Source: Rhodobacteraceae bacterium UBA1943 (GTDB lineage Bacteria; Pseudomonadota; Alphaproteobacteria; Rhodobacterales; Rhodobacteraceae). From it: a DNA stretch of 52,036 bases. A program made the position numbers and the translations under genes. This document shows, in pieces, positions 9,523 through 17,073 of this stretch (position 1 is the first letter of the stretch; the number at the start of each line of letters is the position of its first letter). The notes under the pieces are model-generated. The model searched no databases. It was not told the DNA's origin and saw only the letters and a program-made list of their open reading frames with translations. The stretch spans positions 9,226 through 61,261 of the forward strand of contig DDEX01000094.1 of assembly GCA_002336845.1 (NCBI GenBank), in the 5' to 3' direction.

Positions 9523-9585
9523 GCGGGGGACTTCGCGTCCCCCCGCGCCCCTCTGCGGAGTATTTGCAAAGGTGCAAGGGCAAAG
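9523..9585 (+). repeat. Dispersed hairpin/GGATATTT module, copy B (after pgm)
   Basis: A GC-rich stem (GCGGGGGAC at 9523-9531 with GTCCCCCCGC at 9537-9546, one bulged C) begins 4 nt after the pgm stop. It is followed by GCGGAGTATTTGCAAAGG and a GGGCAAAGGGG tail. It is the most diverged of the four copies (GGAGTATTT instead of GGATATTT). Its place suggests a transcription end for the glycogen operon. Confidence 0.6.
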
Positions 9586-9604
9586 GGGGATTACGACCCG
9601 CATT

Positions 9605-9661
9605 TGTCGCAAAGGCGACAGCCTGATGGTCGGCTTGCGTCAAACTTGACATAAGTGTCGA
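9605..9661 (+). promoter_or_regulatory. Two inverted repeats upstream of the MttB-like gene (candidate operator)
   Basis: Two dyads lie just before the start at 9674: TGTCGC-AAAG-GCGACA (9605-9620, perfect) and TTGACA-TAAG-TGTCGA (9646-9661, one mismatch). Both have 6-nt arms with a 4-nt spacer and GACA/TGTC cores. The second overlaps the place where a promoter or ribosome site would be, so it could be a repressor site. No regulator gene is adjacent. Confidence 0.35.
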
Positions 9662-9673
9662 GGGAGGGTTGGC

Positions 9674-11203
9674 ATGAACGAGCAACGCAGGGCGGGGCGT
9701 CAGGCACGGGCGGCAGAGCGGCAGGGCAAGGCTTCGGGACCGGGGCGACCCTATATCGCCCGCAACATTCCGACCTATGACATTCTGGGCGAAGAGTCGT
9801 TGCGCCGGATCGAGGCCGCGGCGGACCGCATTCTGGCCGAGACGGGGATCGAGTTTCGTGACGACCCCGCGGTGCTGGAGATGTGGCGCAAAGCCGGGGC
9901 CAAGGTGTCGGGCAATCTGGTGAAATTCGAGCCGGGCCTTTTGCGTGACATTCTGCGCACCGCGCCGGCCGAGTTCACCCAGCACGCCCGCAACCCTGCC
10001 AATTCGGTGCGGATTGGCGGGAGGAACGTGGTCTTTTCGCCCGCCTATGGCAGCCCCTTCGTCATGGACCTGGACCGCGGGCGGCGGTTCGGCACGATCG
10101 AGGATTTCCGCAATTTCATCATGCTGGCGCAGTCCAGCCCGAACTTTCACCACTCGGGCGGCACGATCTGCGAACCCACCGATGTGCCGGTAAACAAGCG
10201 GCATCTTGACATGGTTATGGCCCATATCGAGTTGAGCGACCGCCCGTTCATGGGATCTGTTACCGCCGAGGAGCGCAGCGAAGACAGCATCGAGATGTGC
10301 CGCATCCTGTTCGGGCGCGACTTTGTGGACCGGAACTGTGTGATCCTTGGCAACGTCAACGTCAACTCGCCGCTGGTCTGGGACGGCACGATGACCAAGA
10401 GCCTGCGGGCCTATGCGCGGGCGGGGCAGGCGGCGGTGATCGTGCCCTTCATCCTGGGCGGCGCGATGGGGCCGGTGACCAATGCCGGGGCCATCGCGCA
10501 ATCGCTGGCAGAGACCATGGCGGGGTGTGCGTTGACCCAGCTTGAACGCCCCGGCGCGCCGGTGATCTTTGGCAACTTCCTGTCCTCGATGTCTTTGCGG
10601 TCGGGCAGCCCGACCTTCGGCACGCCAGAGCCTGCGATTGGCAGCATGGTGATCGGCCAGCTTGCGCGGCGCCTGAACCTGCCGCTGCGTTGTTCGGGGA
10701 ACTTTACCACCTCGAAACTGCCGGACGCGCAGGCGATGACGGAGGGCACCATGTCGATGCTGGCTGCCATCCATTGCGGGGCGAATTTCATCCTGCATTC
10801 GGCTGGCTTCCTCGATGGCCTCCTCAGTATGTCCTACGAGAAATTCATGCTGGACGCCGATCTGTGCGGCGCCTTGCACAGCTATCTGGATGGGGTGGTG
10901 ATCGACGACAACCAACTGGCGGTCGATGCCTTTGCCGAGGTTGGGCCGGGCAACCATTTCTTCGGCTGCTCGCATACTATGGCGAACTATCAAACCGCCT
11001 TCTGGGACAGCGAATTGTCGGACAACGAGCCGTTCGAGAAATGGGAGGCCGCAGGGTCCAGTGATGCCGCAACCCGCGCCAACAAGGCCTGGAAACGGCA
11101 TCTGGCCGAGTATCAGGCACCCGCGCTGGACGAAGGCATCCGCGACGGGCTGGCCGAGTTCATCGCGCGCAAGAAGGCCGATATCCCGGATATGTGGTAC
11201 TAG
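9674..11203 (+). CDS. Trimethylamine methyltransferase (MttB) family protein, non-pyrrolysine type
   Basis: The 509-residue protein resembles MttB/MtgB-type corrinoid methyltransferases throughout: LGEESLRRIEAAADRILAET near the N-terminus, then NVNSPLVWDGTMTKSLRAYA, GAMGPVTNAGAIAQSLAE and GTPEPAIGSMVIGQLARRL. It reads through without an internal amber codon, so it is a non-pyrrolysine member; such proteins demethylate glycine betaine, carnitine or other quaternary amines, and the substrate here is unknown. Family members transfer the methyl group to a separate corrinoid protein, which is not in the window, though a RACo-like reactivase is (25701-27737). GGAGGG at 9663-9668 sets the start. The stop TAG shares bases with the convergent lytic transglycosylase stop. 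Confidence 0.88.
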   Translation: MNEQRRAGRQARAAERQGKASGPGRPYIARNIPTYDILGEESLRRIEAAADRILAETGIEFRDDPAVLEMWRKAGAKVSGNLVKFEPGLLRDILRTAPAEFTQHARNPANSVRIGGRNVVFSPAYGSPFVMDLDRGRRFGTIEDFRNFIMLAQSSPNFHHSGGTICEPTDVPVNKRHLDMVMAHIELSDRPFMGSVTAEERSEDSIEMCRILFGRDFVDRNCVILGNVNVNSPLVWDGTMTKSLRAYARAGQAAVIVPFILGGAMGPVTNAGAIAQSLAETMAGCALTQLERPGAPVIFGNFLSSMSLRSGSPTFGTPEPAIGSMVIGQLARRLNLPLRCSGNFTTSKLPDAQAMTEGTMSMLAAIHCGANFILHSAGFLDGLLSMSYEKFMLDADLCGALHSYLDGVVIDDNQLAVDAFAEVGPGNHFFGCSHTMANYQTAFWDSELSDNEPFEKWEAAGSSDAATRANKAWKRHLAEYQAPALDEGIRDGLAEFIARKKADIPDMWY

Positions 11204-11658
11204 GTGCGCAGGCCGGTTTCTTCCAGCAGACCGCGGCGCTTGGCCTCGTAATAATAGCCCTTGGCATACCAGGTGATGGCGCGCTCTTCGCTGCCATCAG
11301 CGACAAGCCAGGCGCCGCGCAGGTATTTGCCGGCATAGTGCAGGTTGGTTTCGGCATCCAGCAGCCCTTCGGCGGGGCCGCGATAGCCCATGGTTGTGGC
11401 GGTTTCGGGCCGGATTTGCAAAAGGCCAAAATAGGGGCCGTTGCGGGCACCGGGATTATAGCCGCTTTCGCGCTGGACGGCGCGGTGCATCAGACTTTCC
11501 GGGATGCCGTGGATCCGTGACCATTTGCGGATCAGCGCCTGCATTTCCGGCGTATTGCCGGGCGACATGCGGGCGCGGGAGGCTACTTCGGAGCGGCCGC
11601 CACAGGCAGCCAGCGGCAGAAGGGCGGCGATGACAAGCAACTGGCGGCGGCGGATCAT
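11200..11658 (-). CDS. Lytic transglycosylase domain lipoprotein
   Basis: A 152-residue protein with a lipoprotein signal (RRRQLLVIAALLPLAAC, lipobox cysteine near residue 19) and an SLT-type lysozyme fold. The catalytic glutamate is in VQRESGYNPGARNG, followed by YFGLLQIRPETA and the C-terminal ITWYAKGYYYEAKRRG. Such enzymes cleave the MurNAc-GlcNAc bond of peptidoglycan to give 1,6-anhydro ends; the lipobox places it on a membrane facing the periplasm. The frame is open upstream, but the start at 11658 has AGAGGAC 5 nt before it and begins the signal peptide. Its stop (CTA on the plus strand, 11200-11202) overlaps the end of the MttB-like gene. Confidence 0.9.
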   Translation of the reverse strand: MIRRRQLLVIAALLPLAACGGRSEVASRARMSPGNTPEMQALIRKWSRIHGIPESLMHRAVQRESGYNPGARNGPYFGLLQIRPETATTMGYRGPAEGLLDAETNLHYAGKYLRGAWLVADGSEERAITWYAKGYYYEAKRRGLLEETGLRT

Positions 11659-11810
11659 ACGGTCCTCTTGGCTTTTGGGCGTTCTATCGGCAGGCCAGCA
11701 ATCTGAAAACCCCCCCGGTCGCGCATCGGCGGGGCTTTGCGACCTTGGCATACCTTCCCCGCGACGCGATCTTTGCTAGCATCGGGGAAATTCCGGGAAG
11801 GACGGTCGCG

Positions 11811-12497
11811 ATGATCACAGCCGAAACATCTGCCGGGCGTTCGCTGAACCGCGCCCTGATCGTGGATGACCACCCGCTGTTTTGCGACGCCCTGTCCATG
11901 ACGCTGCGGGTCGTGGCCGGGATCGCGCAGGTCGAGACTGCCGGACGCCTGGACGAGGCGCTGACCCGGCTGGACCGCGCCCCGGCCCCCGACCTTGTGG
12001 TGCTGGACCTGAACCTGCCCGATGTCGATGGGCTTGACGGGCTGGTGCGCTTGCGGCTGGCGGCGCCGATGGTGCCGGTGCTGGTTGTCTCGTCGCTTGA
12101 TGATGCGCGGGTGATCGGGGCGGCGTTGCGCGCGGGAGCGGTGGGCTTTGTGCCCAAGCACGCCCACCGCGACGTGTATCTGGCCGCGATCGAGGCCGTG
12201 CGCGCCGACCGCCGGTTTTTGCCCGAAGGCTATGCGCCAGAGGCGGCGGGGCCGAGCGAGGGCGAAGAGGTCGTAGCGCGCTTGGGCCTGCTGACACGGC
12301 AGCAAGCGCGCATCCTGCAACTGATCTGCGAGGGCAAGCTGAACAAGCAGATCGCCTGGGAGCTTTCCATCGCCGAAACCACGGTCAAGGCCCATGTCAC
12401 CGCGATCATGCGCAAGCTGGGTGTTCTAAGCCGGACGCAGGCGGTGCTGATGGCCAAGCAGGCACAATTCGCCCAACTGCTGCCAGAGGGCGGTTGA
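11811..12497 (+). CDS. LuxR/NarL-type response regulator
   Basis: A 228-residue two-component regulator. The receiver domain (about 13-130) has the acidic pair in IVDDHPLF, the phosphoacceptor Asp66 in VVLDLNLPD and the lysine of GFVPKHA. The C-terminal LuxR helix-turn-helix (about 160-225) shows LTRQQARILQLICEGKLNKQ and AETTVKAHVTAIMRKLGV. The start at 11811 is preceded by GGGAAGGA. It lies upstream of a FIST protein and a hybrid kinase on the same strand, resembling the AgmR/ErbR - NosP - NahK neighbourhood of Pseudomonas and the FlhR-type regulators of formaldehyde oxidation; that parallel is inferred from recalled family layout. It may control the cox genes downstream. Confidence 0.95.
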   Translation: MITAETSAGRSLNRALIVDDHPLFCDALSMTLRVVAGIAQVETAGRLDEALTRLDRAPAPDLVVLDLNLPDVDGLDGLVRLRLAAPMVPVLVVSSLDDARVIGAALRAGAVGFVPKHAHRDVYLAAIEAVRADRRFLPEGYAPEAAGPSEGEEVVARLGLLTRQQARILQLICEGKLNKQIAWELSIAETTVKAHVTAIMRKLGVLSRTQAVLMAKQAQFAQLLPEGG

Positions 12498-12581
12498 ATG
12501 GGCGGCGGCGATGCGCCGGACGGTTAGCCCTTGATTGCTGGCGCGGCTTGGCTAGCCTTCTGCCTTGGGAGGATCCGCAAT

Positions 12582-13745
12582 ATGCAGGAAGGCACAGCCG
12601 TGGGTTGGGCCGGGGAGGCGTTGTTGCGCCACGCCTCGGTTGGCACAAATCATCCGACACCCGCAGCGGAGCTTTTGGCTGGGCTGGGCACCGCGCCGCT
12701 TGCGGCGCTGTTCCTGTTTTCGTCATCGGCCGATCGCCTGCCGTCTCTGGCCCGCAAGATCAGTGCAAGCCACCCCGACACGCCGGTGCTGGGCTGCACC
12801 ACGGCCGGAGAAATCTCGGCAGCGGGTTACGTCGAGGACGAGATTGTCGCCGTTGGATTTCCGGCGACCCTGTTTGCCGCCAGCCCGCTGTTGATCGAGG
12901 GGCTGGACCATCTGGACCCCGATGCGCTGATTGGTCAGTTGATCCGCACGCGTCAGGCGATGGCGCGGCAATGGCCCGAATGGCAGGGGGAGTTCGCCTT
13001 TCTGATGGTCGATGGCCTGTCGGTCCGCGAAGAGGCGCTGGCCCAGGTGCTGGCGCAAGGGCTGGGGCCGGTGCCGCTGTTTGGCGGATCGGCCGGGGAT
13101 GGCGCGCGGTTCCGGTCCACCTTCGTCATGTTTGGCAACCGGTTGTTGCAGAATGCCGCAATCCTGACGCTGGTGCGCACGGCGGCGCGGGTCAAGGTGT
13201 TCTCGCTGGACCATTTGCAACCCACCCAGCTTCGCATGGTGGTGACCGAGGCCGACCCGGCCCGCCGCATCGTGCGCCAGATCAACGCCGAGCCGGCAGC
13301 GCAGGAATATGCGCGGTTGCTGGGCAAAGACCCCGATCAGTTGACCGCCTTTACCTTTGCCGCCCATCCGGTCGTTGTGCGGATCGGCGGCGCGCATCAT
13401 GTGCGGGCCATCCAGCAAGTGCTGCCCAATGGCGATCTGGTGTTCTTTTCGGCGATTGACGAAGGCGTGGTGCTGACATTGGCCGAACCTGCCGACATGG
13501 TGGCACATCTGTCGCACGAACTGGACGCGCTGCGCGTCGGCGGGCAGATGCCATCCATCCTTGCCTGCGATTGCATCCTTCGCCGGTTCGAGGCGCTGGA
13601 AAAGCAGAAATACGGCGCAATCTCTACCGTGCTGCGCGACCATGGGGTGGTGGGTTTTTCAACCTATGGCGAGCAGATGAATTCGATGCATGTCAACCAG
13701 ACGATGACCGGGGTGGCGCTGTATCCGCCCGAAGGCCTGCCGTGA
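12582..13745 (+). CDS. FIST domain sensor protein (NosP-like)
   Basis: A 387-residue soluble protein with a FIST_N domain (about 35-215; LFLFSSSADRLPSLARKI, VLGCTTAGEISAAGY) and a FIST_C domain (about 225-370; RIGGAHHVRAIQQVLPNGDL, ACDCILRRFEALEKQKYGAI, GVVGFSTYGEQMNSMHVNQT). FIST proteins are signal-input modules; some, the NosP group, bind heme and nitric oxide and modulate a NahK-type hybrid kinase encoded beside them. The same layout is seen here, because the next gene is a hybrid kinase whose GTG start overlaps this stop by 4 nt. Heme binding is not provable from the sequence. GGGAGGA at 12567-12573 supports the start. Confidence 0.9.
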   Translation: MQEGTAVGWAGEALLRHASVGTNHPTPAAELLAGLGTAPLAALFLFSSSADRLPSLARKISASHPDTPVLGCTTAGEISAAGYVEDEIVAVGFPATLFAASPLLIEGLDHLDPDALIGQLIRTRQAMARQWPEWQGEFAFLMVDGLSVREEALAQVLAQGLGPVPLFGGSAGDGARFRSTFVMFGNRLLQNAAILTLVRTAARVKVFSLDHLQPTQLRMVVTEADPARRIVRQINAEPAAQEYARLLGKDPDQLTAFTFAAHPVVVRIGGAHHVRAIQQVLPNGDLVFFSAIDEGVVLTLAEPADMVAHLSHELDALRVGGQMPSILACDCILRRFEALEKQKYGAISTVLRDHGVVGFSTYGEQMNSMHVNQTMTGVALYPPEGLP

Positions 13746-15937
13746 TCGAAGGGCTGATCAACCCCGCTGACCCGCCAGAACGGCGCGAGGAAAAGCTGCT
13801 GACCATCGCGCGTGTCCTCATGCGGCGGGTTGAACAGATCACCGATGACGGTGGCGTCGCCTATGCCCAGTTCGAACGTGCCGCCCTTCTGGAAGATCAG
13901 GTCCGCGAACGGACACGGGAGCTCTCGCTTGCCCTGGATCTTCTGAATGAAACCAATGCTGCGCTGCATTCGGCCAACCGCCAGACCGAGCAGGCGCGCC
14001 AGAACCTGGCCAGTGCGATCGAAACCGTGCAGGAAGGCTTTGCGCTGTTTGATGCCAACGACGTTCTGGTCATGTGCAATTCGCGGTTCGGGATGCACAT
14101 GCCGGATATCCGGCCCCGTCTGCTGGCTGGCCTGACATTCGATGGTTATGTCGATCTGGTGGCGCATTCTGCCTATCTGGCCCTGGCGGACGGCGAAACG
14201 CCTGAACGCTGGTCGGTCGCGCGCAAGCGTCGCCACCAAGAGCGCCATGTCAGTTTCAACGTGCGGATGGATTTCGACCATTGGGTGCAAGTCAGCGAAC
14301 ATCGCACGGCCGATGGCGGCACCGTGGTGCTGCAAACCGATGTGACCGATCTGATCCGGCTTGAACGGCAGGAAATGGGCCGCATTCTGGACGATCAGGA
14401 ACGCCTTTTGCGCGCCACGCTGGACCATATCGACCAGGGCGTGGCGATCTTTGACCGCGAGGCGCAGCTTGTCGGCTGGAACGCGCGGCTGGGGGCGCTG
14501 CTGGCAATTCCGGTGGTGCGTCTGCGGGTGGGAACGACATTCGAGCAGATCCTCCTGCGGCTGCGCGCCGGCTTTCGCATGGGGCAGGGCATGAGCGAGT
14601 CGCGTATGCTGTCTTGGGCCGATGGCCGTCACAGCCGCCCGCCGCTGAGCTTTGATCTGCACCATGACACCGGGCTGATCCTGACCGTCTTCGCGCAGGA
14701 AATGCCCGACCGCGGATTCGTGATGAGCTTTACCGACATCACCACCGAACGCCGGGCGCAGGAAGAACTGTCGCGCGCCAAGGAAACGCTTGAGGTGCGG
14801 GTGGCAGAGCGCACGCTGGATCTGGCCGATGCTCTGGGCCGGGCCGAACGGGCCAATGCCAGCCGCTCTCGCTTTGTCGCTGCGGCCAGCCATGACCTGT
14901 TGCAGCCGCTGTCTGCGGCCAAGCTGTTCCTGTCGGCCATCCCTGCGGAAGCGGTCAGTGCGCCGGTGGCCGAAACACTGGGCAAGGCGCAGAATGCGCT
15001 GGTCTCGGTCGAGGCGATCCTGTCGCAGCTTCTGGATATCTCGCGGCTGGAAAGCGGGCGGGCCGCCTTGTCGGTGGGGCCGGTGCCGGTGGGGCGGCTT
15101 TTGCGGCAACTGGCCGAGGAGTTCGCCCCCATGGCGTTGGCCAAGGGGTTGCGGCTGACGGTGCGGGCCAGCGATGCGGTTGTGCTGTCGGATGCGGGCT
15201 ATCTGCGGCGCATCCTGCAAAACCTGATCGGCAATGCTATCCGCTACACTGGCCGGGGGGGCGTGCTGGTGGCGGCGCGCCCGCGTGGTGCCCGGTTGCG
15301 GCTGGAGGTGTGGGATTCCGGCCCCGGTATTCCAGAGGCCGAACAGGAGGCTATTTTCAAAGAGTTCCACCGCGTCGATGCCCGCGCTTCGGCAAGCGAG
15401 GGCATGGGGCTGGGCCTTGCCATCGTCGAACGGGCCTGCACGCTTTTGAACCACCCGCTGGCCCTGTGGTCGCGGATGGGGCGGGGTACGGTGTTCATGG
15501 TGCAACTGCCCTTGGCCGATGCCGCCGTGCAGCCAGAGGTGGCGCACCGTCCGGCACCGCTTGAGCAGGCCTCGGCGGCGGGGCGGATCGTGTTGCTGGT
15601 GGAAAACGACACCGAACTGCGCCGCGCCCTGACGCTGGTGATGGAACAATGGGGCGCCGAGGTGATCGAGGCCGTCGATGCCGCCGAGGCGCAGGCCCTG
15701 CTGGCCGATCTGGGCATTTTGCCCGATGCGCTGCTGGTGGATCATCAGTTGGAAAGCACCATGACCGGGCTTGACCTGATTGCCGCCTTTCGCGCCGATC
15801 ATGGTGCCTTGCCGACCCGCCTGATCACCGCCAGCCGCGATTCCGCCCTGCGCCGTGCCGCCGCCGAGGCGGGCGTGCCGGTTCTGGAAAAGCCGGTCTC
15901 GCCAGAGGCGTTGCGCTCTTTTCTGGCCGGTCTCTGA
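13742..15937 (+). CDS. PAS-domain hybrid histidine kinase/response regulator (NahK-like)
   Basis: A 731-residue cytoplasmic hybrid kinase with no membrane segments. Order: N-terminal coiled coil (about 45-85), PAS domain (about 90-200, ETVQEGFALFDANDVLVMCN), second PAS (about 220-345, DHIDQGVAIFDREAQLVGWN), coiled coil, HisKA with phosphorylatable His384 in AAASHDLLQPLSAAKLFL, HATPase_c (NLIGNAIRYT, DSGPGIPEAEQ, GMGLGLAIVERA) and a C-terminal receiver with Asp667 in LLVDHQLES and the lysine of VLEKPVSPE. GTG at 13742 gives translational coupling to the FIST gene; an in-frame upstream extension inside FIST was rejected. NahK/FlhS-type kinases share this architecture. coxG starts 74 nt downstream on the same strand. 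Confidence 0.94.
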   Translation: MIEGLINPADPPERREEKLLTIARVLMRRVEQITDDGGVAYAQFERAALLEDQVRERTRELSLALDLLNETNAALHSANRQTEQARQNLASAIETVQEGFALFDANDVLVMCNSRFGMHMPDIRPRLLAGLTFDGYVDLVAHSAYLALADGETPERWSVARKRRHQERHVSFNVRMDFDHWVQVSEHRTADGGTVVLQTDVTDLIRLERQEMGRILDDQERLLRATLDHIDQGVAIFDREAQLVGWNARLGALLAIPVVRLRVGTTFEQILLRLRAGFRMGQGMSESRMLSWADGRHSRPPLSFDLHHDTGLILTVFAQEMPDRGFVMSFTDITTERRAQEELSRAKETLEVRVAERTLDLADALGRAERANASRSRFVAAASHDLLQPLSAAKLFLSAIPAEAVSAPVAETLGKAQNALVSVEAILSQLLDISRLESGRAALSVGPVPVGRLLRQLAEEFAPMALAKGLRLTVRASDAVVLSDAGYLRRILQNLIGNAIRYTGRGGVLVAARPRGARLRLEVWDSGPGIPEAEQEAIFKEFHRVDARASASEGMGLGLAIVERACTLLNHPLALWSRMGRGTVFMVQLPLADAAVQPEVAHRPAPLEQASAAGRIVLLVENDTELRRALTLVMEQWGAEVIEAVDAAEAQALLADLGILPDALLVDHQLESTMTGLDLIAAFRADHGALPTRLITASRDSALRRAAAEAGVPVLEKPVSPEALRSFLAGL

Positions 15938-16011
15938 TCGGCCCTACGACCAAGGAAGCATAGCGGCGTCCTGTCGCACGGGCATAGTCTTTTCCCAACG
16001 GAGGACTCACG

Positions 16012-16548
16012 ATGCAGCTAAGCGACAGTCGCGACATCAAGGCAGCACCCTTGGCCGTATGGCAGGCGATTCTGGACCCCGAAGTTCTGAAAGAGTGCAT
16101 TCCCGGTTGCGAAAGCCTGACCGGCAATGTGGCCGACGGCTTCGAGGCGGCCGTGGTGCAGAAGGTCGGGCCGGTCAAGGCGCGTTTTACCGGGGTTGTG
16201 ACCTTTTCCGATATCGTCGAAGGCAAATCGCTGACCATTTCGGGCGAGGGCAAGGGCGGGCCAGCGGGCTTTGCCAAGGGCGGCGCGAAAGTGTCGCTGG
16301 ACCCGATACCCGATGGAACCCGCCTGACCTATGAGGTGGATGCCTCGGTCGGGGGCAAGATCGCGCAACTGGGCAGCCGCATCATCGATGGCTTTGCCAA
16401 GAAACTTGCGGATGATTTCTTTGCAAGGTTCCAGACAACTGTCGAAGGCCCCGCACCGGAGGAGGTGGTGGAGGGTGCCCCTGACGAGGGGGAACCCACA
16501 GGGGAAGAAACGAAGAAGGGCTGGTTCAAACGCTTGATCGGCGGCTGA
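16012..16548 (+). CDS. coxG: CoxG-type SRPBCC protein
   Basis: A 178-residue protein: an SRPBCC/START-like fold (about 1-145; IKAAPLAVWQAILDPEVLKE, IPGCESLTG, GKIAQLGSRIIDGFAKKLAD), then an acidic linker and a short basic amphipathic tail, KKGWFKRLIGG. CoxG of aerobic CO dehydrogenase systems is thought to bind a hydrophobic ligand such as quinone or to tether the hydroxylase to the membrane; the tail fits membrane contact. GGAGGA at 16000-16005 precedes the ATG. It leads coxS by 38 nt. The role with a form II enzyme is inferred. Confidence 0.9.
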   Translation: MQLSDSRDIKAAPLAVWQAILDPEVLKECIPGCESLTGNVADGFEAAVVQKVGPVKARFTGVVTFSDIVEGKSLTISGEGKGGPAGFAKGGAKVSLDPIPDGTRLTYEVDASVGGKIAQLGSRIIDGFAKKLADDFFARFQTTVEGPAPEEVVEGAPDEGEPTGEETKKGWFKRLIGG

Positions 16549-16586
16549 ACCCCAGAACCCAGGTGAATTCCAAGGGAGGAGAACCC

Positions 16587-17063
16587 ATGACGAAACTCTC
16601 GATGACCGTGAACGGCAAGGCCGTCTCGGGCGAGGTAGAGGGACGCACGTTGCTGGTGCAGTTCCTGCGCGAGACGTTGCACCTTACCGGCACCCATGTG
16701 GGCTGCGATACCTCGCAATGCGGGGCCTGCACCGTTCATGTGAACGGCAAATCGGTCAAATCCTGCACCGTCTTTGCTGCCGATGTGGCGGGCGCCGAAG
16801 TAACCACGATCGAAGGCATGGCCAATGCCGATGGCAGCCTGTCGGTCATTCAGCAGGCGTTTCAGGATTGTCACGGGCTGCAATGCGGTTTCTGCACCCC
16901 CGGCATGGTGATGGCCTCGGCGGCCTTGCTGGCGGACAACCCGCACCCGACCGAGGCCGAGGTGCGCCACGGGCTGGAAGGCAACATCTGCCGCTGCACC
17001 GGGTATCACAACATTGTCAAGGCGGTGCTGACCGCCTCTGGCCAGACCGTCGCTGCGGAATAA
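16587..17063 (+). CDS. coxS: Molybdenum hydroxylase small subunit, two [2Fe-2S] clusters (CoxS-like)
   Basis: A 158-residue iron-sulfur subunit that relays electrons from the molybdenum centre to FAD. The plant-type cluster is bound by Cys40, Cys45, Cys48 and Cys60 (GCDTSQCGACTVHVNGKSVK). The second cluster is bound by Cys100, Cys103, Cys135 and Cys137 (QCGFCTPGM, ICRCTGYHN). All eight ligands are present. GGGAGGA at 16574-16580 fixes the ATG at 16587. The order S-L-M matches form II operons; form I (true CO dehydrogenase) operons run M-S-L. Confidence 0.95.
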   Translation: MTKLSMTVNGKAVSGEVEGRTLLVQFLRETLHLTGTHVGCDTSQCGACTVHVNGKSVKSCTVFAADVAGAEVTTIEGMANADGSLSVIQQAFQDCHGLQCGFCTPGMVMASAALLADNPHPTEAEVRHGLEGNICRCTGYHNIVKAVLTASGQTVAAE

Positions 17064-17073
17064 GGGGGGTATG

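Noticed and set aside
11201..11203. TAG stop of the MttB homologue as a possible pyrrolysine codon
   Set aside because: It is at the very end of a full-length protein, coincides with the opposite gene's stop, and no pyl genes are visible.
12494..13459. 321-codon plus-strand frame overlapping the FIST gene
   Set aside because: Arg/Gly-rich translation typical of an alternative frame; the FIST frame has conserved domain motifs and a good ribosome site.
13664..15802. 712-codon minus-strand frame opposite the hybrid kinase
   Set aside because: Shadow of the kinase gene, whose HisKA, ATPase and receiver motifs are intact.
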